Assembly: GCA_014377915.1 (NCBI GenBank)
Contig: JACMOT010000272.1
Coordinates: 1-5,510, forward strand
DNA length: 5,510 nucleotides
Direction: 5' to 3'
Source of the DNA: Tardiphaga sp.
GTDB taxonomy: Bacteria; Pseudomonadota; Alphaproteobacteria; Rhizobiales; Xanthobacteraceae
Of the stretch, positions 1 through 5,510 are shown piece by piece. Position 1 is the first letter of the stretch. Each line of letters begins with the position of its first letter. The translations under genes and the position numbers were made by a program. The notes beneath the pieces are model-generated. The model searched no databases and was not told the origin of the DNA. It worked only from the letters and a program-made list of their open reading frames with translations.

Positions 1-1380
1 ATGGGCGACCTCGCGCGGCGGCTGCTGGTGCCGGCAATCGCCAACCTCGCCCGCGACGGCCTTCTAGACGAAGCGACCACGCTGCTCGGCGTCAGCCACC
101 ACAATGTGACCGACGAGATGCTGCGAGCCGGACTGGACGAATTCGTCCACGACAATCCGGCCTGGAAGGGGCTGCGTGAGCGGATCACCTACCTCAAAGG
201 CAATTTCAACGATCCGGCGACATTCAAGGCAATCACGCAGCAGTTGCGCGGCAATGCCGTCTTCTATCTCGCCACCGCACCGAATTTCTTCGGCCCCATC
301 GTGGACAGCCTGGGCGAGGCCGGATTGCTGGATCAGGCGGACGGCTTTCGCCGCGTCGTGATCGAAAAGCCGTTCGGCACCGACCTGGCTTCCGCGCAGG
401 CACTGAACGGCCAAATCCTCGCGCGCGCGCGTGAGAACCAGATCTACCGCATGGACCATTTTCTCGGCAAGGAAACGGTCCAGAGCATCATGGTCACCCG
501 CTTCGGGAACACGATGTTCGAATCGGTCTGGAACAACCGCTATATTGATCACATTCAGATCACCGCGGCTGAGGCGATGACGATTGGGACCCGTGGCAAG
601 TTCTACGACATGACGGGCGCGCTACGCGACATGGTGCCCAGCCACCTGTTCCAGTTGCTGGCGATGATCGGGATGGAGCCACCGATCAGCTTTGACGCCG
701 ATGCGATCCACACCGAGAAGGGAAAGGTGATTGCGGCGATCCGCCCGATCGATCCGGCCGAGGCGATCCGCGGGCGCTACGGCCCGGGCCAGGTGCAGGG
801 CAAGCCGGTCGCCGCCTATCTCGATGAATCCCATGTCGACCCCGCCAGCCGCACCGAGACCTTCGTCGCGCTGAAGCTGGAGCTGGATACCTGGCGCTGG
901 TCGGGCGTGCCGTTCTACCTGCGCACCGGCAAGGCGCTGGCGGTGCGTGATACGGAGATCGTCATCCAGTTCCGCGACGTGCCGCTGGCCCTGTTCCGCG
1001 AGACGGTCGTGGACCGCCTGCCACCCAACCAGCTGGTCATCCAGATCCAGCCGGACGAGGGCATCAGCCTGGGCTTCGTGGTCAAGCGCCCGGGGCCGAT
1101 GTTGAACACGGCGCAGGTCAGCATGGATTTTCGCTACGAGGATCGTTTCAATGTGGCGCACCGGACCGGCTACGAGACGCTGCTCTATGACGTGCTGTCC
1201 GGCGACCAGACGCTGTTTCAGCGAGCCGACCAAATCGAGGGCGGCTGGCGCGCGGTGCAGCCTCTGCTCGATATGTGGCAGCAGGGCACGCCCGAAGACT
1301 ATCCTGCCGGGAGCGCCGGGCCCGAAAGCGCGGATGCGCTGATGCACCGCGCGCATCGGCGTTGGCATCATCTGGGATGA
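1..1380 (+). CDS. zwf: Glucose-6-phosphate 1-dehydrogenase (5'-truncated by window edge)
   Basis: Cytoplasmic enzyme that oxidises glucose 6-phosphate to 6-phosphoglucono-lactone with NAD(P)+, the entry to the oxidative pentose phosphate and Entner-Doudoroff routes. The 459 visible residues begin inside the Rossmann dinucleotide-binding motif: MGDLARRLL corresponds to the family's GA(S/T/M)GDLA.R. Base 1 is therefore not the real start, and I estimate some 10-30 N-terminal residues lie upstream. Seen further on: EKPFG (122-126, substrate/cofactor Lys123), the signature RMDHFLGKE (150-158, phosphate-binding His153 and Lys157), and MVPSHLFQLL (211-220) with the presumed catalytic base His215. 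The C-terminal sugar-binding domain ends in a typical YPAGSAGP...RRW tail, so the 3' end is complete (TGA 1378-1380). At 33-34 a His-His pair replaces the Arg-Gln that contacts the NADP 2'-phosphate in the Leuconostoc enzyme. rpe follows 43 bases later, suggesting one operon. Family assignment is very secure. Confidence 0.97.
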   Translation: MGDLARRLLVPAIANLARDGLLDEATTLLGVSHHNVTDEMLRAGLDEFVHDNPAWKGLRERITYLKGNFNDPATFKAITQQLRGNAVFYLATAPNFFGPIVDSLGEAGLLDQADGFRRVVIEKPFGTDLASAQALNGQILARARENQIYRMDHFLGKETVQSIMVTRFGNTMFESVWNNRYIDHIQITAAEAMTIGTRGKFYDMTGALRDMVPSHLFQLLAMIGMEPPISFDADAIHTEKGKVIAAIRPIDPAEAIRGRYGPGQVQGKPVAAYLDESHVDPASRTETFVALKLELDTWRWSGVPFYLRTGKALAVRDTEIVIQFRDVPLALFRETVVDRLPPNQLVIQIQPDEGISLGFVVKRPGPMLNTAQVSMDFRYEDRFNVAHRTGYETLLYDVLSGDQTLFQRADQIEGGWRAVQPLLDMWQQGTPEDYPAGSAGPESADALMHRAHRRWHHLG

Positions 1381-1423
1381 GCGGGCGCGCCATCGGTGAG
1401 ATCGTTTCAACGGATGCATCGGG
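1381..1423 (+). other. zwf-rpe spacer
   Basis: A short spacer of 43 bases with no T-rich tract, no clear -35/-10 pair and no terminator hairpin. It carries only a weak GGA ribosome-site candidate at 1412-1414, nine bases before the TTG start of rpe. It supports read-through transcription from zwf into rpe. Confidence 0.6.
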
Positions 1424-2095
1424 TTGACCAGGCCATTGCTCATCGCGCCCTCCGTACTTTCGGCGGATTTCGGCCATTTGGCGGAGGAGGTGCGAAGCGT
1501 CGAGGCCGCGGGCGCCGACTGGATCCACCTTGACATCATGGACGGCCGCTTCGTGCCGCAGATTTCGTTTGGTCCCGCGATCGTTCGCGCAATCCGCGGC
1601 GTGACCGCTAAGCCGCTCAACGTCCACCTGATGGTCGTCGAGCCCGAGCGTTCGCTGGCCGCCTTCGCGGAAGCTGGCGCCGATCATCTGCTCGTCCAGG
1701 CCGAACCGGGATCGACCATTCACCTGCACCGCGTGCTCAGCCAGGTGCGTGAGCTTGGCCGACGACCAGGCGTCGTCGTCGATCCGGCAACGCCGCTCGT
1801 GGCGATCGAGCATGTGCTGCACCTTGTCGACATTGTGCTGGTCATGACCGTGAACCCAGGCTTCGCGGGCCAGGCTTTCTTGCCGGAGATGCTCCCGAAG
1901 ATCACCGCGCTGCGTGCCCTGTGCGATGCGAGGGGGCTAAACCCTCATATTCAAGTGGATGGTGGACAGAATGCCGCCACGGTGCGGCGGCCGGTCGAGG
2001 CTGGGGCCGACGTGATCGTGGCTGGCTCTGCCATCTTCGGCGCGCAGGATTACGCTGCGGCGATTTCGTCCATTCGTCGCGCAGCGATGTCATGA
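1424..2095 (+). CDS. rpe: Ribulose-phosphate 3-epimerase (TTG start)
   Basis: Interconverts D-ribulose 5-phosphate and D-xylulose 5-phosphate in the non-oxidative pentose phosphate pathway (or Calvin cycle, if present). It is a metal-dependent TIM-barrel enzyme of the cytoplasm. The 223-residue length is normal. Family landmarks are all present: IAPSVLSADF (7-16); HLDIMDG (35-41) with metal ligand His35 and ligand/catalytic Asp37; HLM with His68; the phosphate-loop region VNPGFAGQ (143-150); and VDGG (178-181) with metal ligand/catalytic Asp179, followed by the phosphate-binding VAGSAIFG (199-206). The start is a TTG. The frame is closed upstream by a TGA at 1397-1399, the ATG at 1414 is out of frame, and the TTG puts IAPS at the usual distance from the N-terminus. 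A second in-frame TTG at 1436 is possible but less likely. The ribosome site is weak (GGA at 1412-1414). No terminator or promoter is visible between zwf and rpe, so co-transcription is inferred. Confidence 0.96.
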   Translation: MTRPLLIAPSVLSADFGHLAEEVRSVEAAGADWIHLDIMDGRFVPQISFGPAIVRAIRGVTAKPLNVHLMVVEPERSLAAFAEAGADHLLVQAEPGSTIHLHRVLSQVRELGRRPGVVVDPATPLVAIEHVLHLVDIVLVMTVNPGFAGQAFLPEMLPKITALRALCDARGLNPHIQVDGGQNAATVRRPVEAGADVIVAGSAIFGAQDYAAAISSIRRAAMS

Positions 2096-2106
2096 TGGGT
2101 GGTGTT

Positions 2107-2161
2107 GCTGGGTGCTTCGGCGCGTCCGCTCATGGCGGCACGTCGGTGGAGAAGCACCAGC
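2107..2161. terminator. Nested inverted repeat between convergent operons, candidate bidirectional terminator
   Basis: Bases 2107-2118 (GCTGGGTGCTTC) pair with 2151-2161 (GAAGCACCAGC) over 11 base pairs with one bulged G. Inside, CGTCCGC (2123-2129) pairs with GCGG-C-ACG (2135-2142) over 7 pairs with one bulged C and a five-base loop. The structure fills nearly all of the 69 bases between the rpe stop and the atpG stop, as expected for a terminator shared by convergent genes. Neither strand has a T-tract after the stem, so it is not a textbook intrinsic terminator. It could instead protect mRNA 3' ends or be a small dispersed repeat. The pairing is read directly from the sequence; the function is inferred. 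Confidence 0.45.
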
Positions 2162-2164
2162 CGA

Positions 2165-3034
2165 TCACAAGCTCGCGGTCGGCCCGCTGGCGTCGTTGCG
2201 CGACCGGCCAGCCGTCTCGCCGGCTGCGAGTTCGATGATCTCGGCAGTTATCTCCTCCTGACGCACACGGCGTTGCTGGCCTTGCAATGTGGAAAGGCGC
2301 CGCTCGATCTGGCCACGCGCCGCGGCCATCGCCGCCATGCGCGCCTCGTTCTCCGCGGCGAAAGCGTGCAGCGCCGCGCGGCAGAGCTGGGCATGCAGGA
2401 AATCGGCGGTGAGGTCACCCAGCAGCGCCTGCGGCGGCAAATAGATGAGCGGAGCATTGCCATCGCGTGGCGGCGGCATGCGTGTTGCGTCGAAGGGCAG
2501 TAGCCGCTGGCGTTCGGCATGCGTGCCATGGCTCGGCTCCCACAGGCTGAAGACCATCTCCACGCCGTCGATCTCGCCCCTGGCAATCCGGTCGTAGATC
2601 GCCGCTGCGATCCGGTCGGCGAGCTTCGGCAGCCCCGGCGAATGCGCCGGCATGGCGGCCTGCCAGCCCGGCGCGATCCCGCGCTCCGCGGCAACTGACG
2701 CACCGCGCGTGCCGAGGAGCATGACGGTGCTGGTCGCGAGATCGGCGCCGACCGCGTCGAGCACGCGCTCGCTGAAGGCGCCCGCGAAACCTTGCTCGGC
2801 GCAGAACACAACCAACGCCGGCCGTCGCGTCGCGACCGGGGCGACGGCAGGTGAGAGGACCAGCGCCTCGCCAATGGCGGCGGCGATCGAGGCGGCATAG
2901 CTGTCCACGGCGGCGAGCTGGTCACGCGCCTGGCGCGCCCGGGCGGCAGCGATACCGCGCATCGCATTGACCACCGCGCCGAGCTGCCGGATGCCCTCTA
3001 TGCGCGCGCTGATATCGCCCAGGCGCTCGGTCAT
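2165..3034 (-). CDS. atpG: ATP synthase gamma subunit, N-ATPase type
   Basis: Central-stalk subunit of an F-type rotary ATPase. Its coiled coil turns inside the alpha-beta hexamer and couples catalysis to the c-ring. The 289-residue length is usual. The N-terminal helix (residues 3-45, [20 protein letters not shown]) matches the family's R(I)xSVxxTxxITKAMxMVAAAK helix. A central Rossmann-like region has [13 protein letters not shown] (75-87), diverged from the DRGLCGGLN of housekeeping gammas. The C-terminal helix [11 protein letters not shown] (226-236) to [15 protein letters not shown] (255-269) is the most conserved part and confirms identity. After the usual end come about 18 extra polar residues (272-289). 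The ATG at 3032-3034 overlaps the alpha stop (ATGA, 4 bases) with only a weak ribosome site, so translation is probably coupled. It is the last gene of the cluster, as in N-ATPase operons. Confidence 0.94.
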   Translation of the reverse strand: MTERLGDISARIEGIRQLGAVVNAMRGIAAARARQARDQLAAVDSYAASIAAAIGEALVLSPAVAPVATRRPALVVFCAEQGFAGAFSERVLDAVGADLATSTVMLLGTRGASVAAERGIAPGWQAAMPAHSPGLPKLADRIAAAIYDRIARGEIDGVEMVFSLWEPSHGTHAERQRLLPFDATRMPPPRDGNAPLIYLPPQALLGDLTADFLHAQLCRAALHAFAAENEARMAAMAAARGQIERRLSTLQGQQRRVRQEEITAEIIELAAGETAGRSRNDASGPTASL

Positions 3035-4575
3035 GCCTGCGCGGCTGCGGGCTTCGGAGGTACAAGATTGGCAGCATGGGCGCGCAGCGCTTCCAGCAGC
3101 GCCTGCTTCTGTGCATCGTCGAGCGTGCCATCCGTCTCGATGGATCGCATGGCTTCAGGGGCAGTGCGCTCCAGCGCCTCACCCAACCCCTGGCGGAACC
3201 TTGCCACCGCGGGCAGCGGCAGCGCGTCCAGCACGCCCGACTGCGCGGCCAGGACCAGCGCCACCTCCTCCGCCAGGCGCAGCGGCGCATGCTGCGGCTG
3301 GTCGAGGATGGCGCGGATGCGCGCGCCGCGGGCGAGCTGTTTGCGCACCCGTTCATCGGGCATGCCGCCAAAGCGGGTAAAGCTCTCCAGCTCCAGGAAC
3401 TGCGCGTAGTCCAGCCGCAGCGTATCCGCGGCCATGCGCAGCACCTTCGCCTGGGTCTTGCCGCCGACGCGGCTGACGCTGGTGCCGACATCAACGGCCG
3501 GCTTCATCCCCTCATGGAACAGCTTGGTGTCGAGCACGATCTGGCCATCGGTGATGGAAATCAGATTGGTCGGGATATAGGCGCTGAGATTGCCGGCATC
3601 GGTCTCGGCGATCGGCAGCGCGGTGAGCGAGCCGCCGCCCTTCGCCTTCGATAGCTTCGCCGCGCGCTCCAGCAGCCGCGCATGGACGTAGAACACGTCG
3701 CCCGGATAGGCCTCGCGCCCCGGCGACTGGCGCGTGAGCAGCGCGATCTCGCGATGCGTGGCGGCGTGCTTGGAGAGGTCGTCGAGCACGATCAGCGCAT
3801 GCCCGCCGCGATCGCGGAAATACTCGGCCATGGTGAAGGCGGCGAAGGGCGCGATCCACTGCAGCCCGGGCGAGGTCGCCGCGCGGGCGACCACGATGAT
3901 GCAACGCTCCGGCGCGCCGAATGTTTGGATGGCCTCGATCGCCCGCTGCACGTTGGAGCTTTTCTGGCCGATGGCGACATAGACGCAGGTGATGTCGCTG
4001 TTCTTCTGGCTGATGATGGTGTCGAGGGCGACCGTGGTCTTGCCGATGGCGCGGTCGCCGATGATGAGCTCGCGCTGGCCCCGGCCCAGCGCGAAGAGCG
4101 CATCGACGACAAGAAGCCCGGTCTGCACCGGTTGCTGCACGAGGTCGCGGTCGATGATCGAGGGCGCCGGCTGCTCGATGGGCTGCGTTTCCTCGGCGAG
4201 GATGGGGCCGCGGCCATCCAGCGGCCGCCCCAGCGGATCGACGACACGGCCGAGCAGCCCGGGCCCGACCGGCACGCGCACGACATCGCCGGTGCCGCGC
4301 ACCGCATCGCCGGCCTCGATCCCATCCACGTCGTCGAACAGCACGCAGCCGACGCGAGCACGCTCCAGCACCTGGGCAAATCCGAACTGGCCCTTCGCAA
4401 AGCGCACCAGCTCATCAAGCCGCAGATCGGGCAGGCCGGAGACGAGGGCGATGCCGTCGCCGACCTCCTCGACCCGCCCGACCTGTTCCACACGCGGGCC
4501 GAGTTCGGCCCCGGCCAGCCTAGCGCGGGCCCCGGCGAGCCAGGCTTCCGCCGGGCCGCCCTGCTCAGGCGCCAT
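3031..4575 (-). CDS. atpA: ATP synthase alpha subunit, N-ATPase type
   Basis: Non-catalytic nucleotide-binding subunit of the F1 head; three copies alternate with three beta subunits. The 514 residues match the family length. The beta-barrel domain (about 28-97) includes [12 protein letters not shown]. The nucleotide-binding domain has [20 protein letters not shown] (102-121), Walker A GDRAIGKT (173-180) and Walker B LIVLDDLS (261-268). It also has the [20 protein letters not shown] stretch (285-304) and [10 protein letters not shown] (316-325). The alpha signature SVSRVGG (366-372) carries Arg369, which reaches into the beta catalytic site. Housekeeping alphas read GDRQTGKT; here Gln-Thr is Ala-Ile, which fits a divergent paralogue. 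The start is well supported: AAGGAG (complement of 4583-4588) lies 7 bases before the ATG, inside the end of atpF, with which it overlaps by 11 bases. The gene runs straight into atpG. The alpha identity is certain; the N-type label rests on operon context and divergence. Confidence 0.97.
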   Translation of the reverse strand: MAPEQGGPAEAWLAGARARLAGAELGPRVEQVGRVEEVGDGIALVSGLPDLRLDELVRFAKGQFGFAQVLERARVGCVLFDDVDGIEAGDAVRGTGDVVRVPVGPGLLGRVVDPLGRPLDGRGPILAEETQPIEQPAPSIIDRDLVQQPVQTGLLVVDALFALGRGQRELIIGDRAIGKTTVALDTIISQKNSDITCVYVAIGQKSSNVQRAIEAIQTFGAPERCIIVVARAATSPGLQWIAPFAAFTMAEYFRDRGGHALIVLDDLSKHAATHREIALLTRQSPGREAYPGDVFYVHARLLERAAKLSKAKGGGSLTALPIAETDAGNLSAYIPTNLISITDGQIVLDTKLFHEGMKPAVDVGTSVSRVGGKTQAKVLRMAADTLRLDYAQFLELESFTRFGGMPDERVRKQLARGARIRAILDQPQHAPLRLAEEVALVLAAQSGVLDALPLPAVARFRQGLGEALERTAPEAMRSIETDGTLDDAQKQALLEALRAHAANLVPPKPAAAQA

Positions 4576-5299
4576 GCGCGAGCTCCTTGCCGATCCTGGC
4601 CAGGTCGGCGCGCCAGCTATTGCCGACCTCCAGATGCTGCCCGCGGAGTTCGATGCCGGCGATCAGCGCGGGATCGACGGTGAATGTGATGTCCGGATGC
4701 CCGGCCAACGCTTCGCCGATGGCCGCGCGGCAGTGACCCTGTTCGGCTGCGTCGAGCTCGGTGGCCGTTGTCGCCTCGAGCGACGCCTCCGCCACGGCGG
4801 CCAAGCGCATCGCCTCGGGCTGCGCGCGGATGCCTTGGAGCAGCCATTCCAGGAAGGCGGCCCGCACCGCCGCGCCGTCCAGCCGCGCCGCGAGCCGGCC
4901 GGCCATCTCCGTGGCGAGGGTGGCGGCGCTCTGCGACCAGGCCTTTTCAGCATCCTGCCTGTCCTTCGCCATGGCCGCCTTGGCCGCGGCCTCCCGCGCG
5001 GCGGCGGCGCTGGCCTCTTCCGCCAGACGCGCCCGGCTGTCCTTCTCCGCCTGGTCCCGCGCGGCGGCGAGGATGGCGTCACGCTCGGTGGTGAAACCGA
5101 TGCGGGTTTTCTCGATGTCAGCCAGTGCCGCCTTCGCCTTCGCCTGGCTGTCCGCCGCCTCCTTCAAGGTGGCCTCGACCGCTTCACGCCGCTGCGCGAT
5201 CATCGCCGCCACCGGGCGCCAGAAGAAGCGGCCCAGCAGCCAGACGAGAACAGCGACATTGATCGTCTGGAGGCCGAGGCTCCACCAATCGATGCTCAT
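4565..5299 (-). CDS. atpF: ATP synthase b subunit with delta-like C-terminus (b-delta fusion), N-ATPase type
   Basis: Peripheral-stalk (stator) subunit that ties the membrane sector to the F1 head. At 244 residues it is much longer than a usual bacterial b (about 155-165). Layout: one N-terminal membrane helix (about 6-25, [18 protein letters not shown], the typical b start), then a long charged, Ala-rich coiled coil (about 30-135, [13 protein letters not shown] onward), then a globular C-terminal part. Residues 175-240 resemble the C-terminus of delta/OSCP: a TATEL...AAIGEAL segment, then [14 protein letters not shown] (206-219), which matches the delta motif (V)DPSLIGGxxxR, and a final helix [12 protein letters not shown]. 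No separate delta gene sits between b and alpha, so this protein probably supplies both functions. The ATG lies 4 bases after the c stop and the end overlaps atpA by 11 bases. The b identity is secure; the fused delta role is inferred from the motif and the missing gene. Confidence 0.92.
   Translation of the reverse strand: MSIDWWSLGLQTINVAVLVWLLGRFFWRPVAAMIAQRREAVEATLKEAADSQAKAKAALADIEKTRIGFTTERDAILAAARDQAEKDSRARLAEEASAAAAREAAAKAAMAKDRQDAEKAWSQSAATLATEMAGRLAARLDGAAVRAAFLEWLLQGIRAQPEAMRLAAVAEASLEATTATELDAAEQGHCRAAIGEALAGHPDITFTVDPALIAGIELRGQHLEVGNSWRADLARIGKELAHGA
4583..4588 (-). promoter_or_regulatory. Shine-Dalgarno site of atpA within the atpF coding end
   Basis: On the minus strand this reads AAGGAG, seven bases before the atpA ATG. 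It is a strong consensus ribosome site encoded by the Lys-Glu codons near the end of atpF. It fixes the atpA start and suggests that alpha, needed in three copies per complex, has its own initiation even though the genes overlap. The other gene starts in this cluster that lie inside the window (atpF, atpG) have only weak sites. Confidence 0.8.
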
Positions 5300-5303
5300 G
5301 CGC

Positions 5304-5510
5304 TCACGCCAGCAGCGGGTTGGCGAACAGCAGCAGCAACGCGATCACAAGGCAGTAGATCGCCGTGGTCTCGATCATCGCGAGGCCGACGAAGAGCGTG
5401 CGCGAGATGGTGCTGGCGGCCTCCGGCTGGCGGGCGATGGCGTCCATGGCGGCGGGGACCGCCCGGCCCTCAGCGGGCGCCGGCCCCATGGCGCCCCAAG
5501 AGACGGGGAA
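5304..5510 (-). CDS. atpE: ATP synthase c subunit, N-ATPase type (5'-truncated by window edge)
   Basis: Proteolipid that forms the ion-translocating rotor ring in the membrane. The frame is open to the window edge, giving 68 C-terminal residues. The ATG at 5487-5489 is internal, because the family's Gly-rich first helix begins before it. Seen: the end of helix 1 (GAMGPAPAEGRAV), the polar loop ARQPEA that contacts the central stalk, and helix 2, LFVGLAMIETTAIYCLVIALLLLFANP. Counting from the internal ATG, Glu40 is the ion-binding carboxylate. Thr41, Thr42 and Tyr45 follow the E-(S/T)-T-x-x-Y pattern of Na+-type rings such as Ilyobacter. Glu7 stands where Gln32 is in that protein. Whether the ring carries H+ or Na+ cannot be decided here. 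Three prolines and a Trp in the last 22 codons before the edge are odd for a helix. The stop lies 4 bases before atpF. Confidence 0.93.
   Translation of the reverse strand, partial: FPVSWGAMGPAPAEGRAVPAAMDAIARQPEAASTISRTLFVGLAMIETTAIYCLVIALLLLFANPLLA

Noticed and set aside
1..3. Treating base 1 as the start of zwf
   Set aside because: The Met is the variable position within the dinucleotide-binding GAxGDLA motif, so the N-terminus lies upstream of the window.
1384..1391. GGCGCGCC palindrome just after zwf
   Set aside because: An eight-base GC palindrome is likely by chance in this composition and is too short to call an operator or terminator.
622..1620. 332-residue open frame on the minus strand across zwf and the start of rpe
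   Set aside because: It lies antisense to two clearly conserved genes, has no recognisable domain, and its composition (rich in Arg, Ala, Asp, His) is that of a GC-rich shadow frame.
1148..1822. 224-residue minus-strand open frame opposite zwf and rpe
   Set aside because: Shadow of rpe and the zwf 3' end; no ribosome site or known motif.
2099..2503. Plus-strand open frame starting in the rpe-atpG gap
   Set aside because: It uses a GTG, overlaps the palindrome and then runs antisense to the conserved end of atpG. The protein has no recognisable features.
3682..4683. 333-residue open frame on the plus strand opposite atpA and atpF
   Set aside because: It is antisense to the strongly conserved alpha subunit and shows no family motif. 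Long open antisense frames are expected at this GC content.
5304..5489. Treating the ATG at 5487-5489 as the true start of atpE
   Set aside because: A 61-residue c subunit would lack most of its first membrane helix, and the frame stays open with family-like residues (WGAMGP) to the edge. The start lies outside the window.

Overview
This is a GC-rich bacterial window with two convergent blocks. It fits an alphaproteobacterium, possibly an acid-tolerant Rhodospirillales/Acetobacteraceae-type genome. That placement rests on protein style and gene content only and is weak.

Left block, + strand (1-2095): the 3' part of zwf (glucose-6-phosphate dehydrogenase, cut by the left edge) is followed after 43 bases by rpe (ribulose-5-phosphate 3-epimerase). 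Together they cover the NADPH-producing entry and the epimerase step of the pentose phosphate pathway. They are probably co-transcribed.

Junction (2096-2164): 69 bases separate the stop codons of the two blocks. They hold a long nested inverted repeat that could end transcription from both sides, although neither strand has a T-tract.

Right block, - strand (5510 down to 2165): the distal part of an ATP synthase operon, read as c (atpE, cut by the right edge), b (atpF), alpha (atpA), gamma (atpG). The genes are packed with a 4-base gap, an 11-base overlap and a 4-base overlap. The order c-b-alpha-gamma, the lack of a separate delta gene between b and alpha, and a long b subunit with a delta-like C-terminal tail match the so-called N-ATPase. 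That is a laterally spread second F-type ATPase with the operon order atpDCQRBEFAG. The expected genes for a, AtpR, AtpQ, epsilon and beta would lie beyond the right edge. Such complexes usually coexist with a housekeeping F-ATPase and are thought to act as ATP-driven ion pumps.

I see no undescribed system. The points most worth a second look are the ion-binding residues and odd first helix of the c subunit, the b-delta fusion, the variant Walker A loop in alpha, and a His-His pair in Zwf where an NADP-binding Arg is usual. No tRNA, rRNA, CRISPR array, insertion sequence or recognisable promoter was seen.
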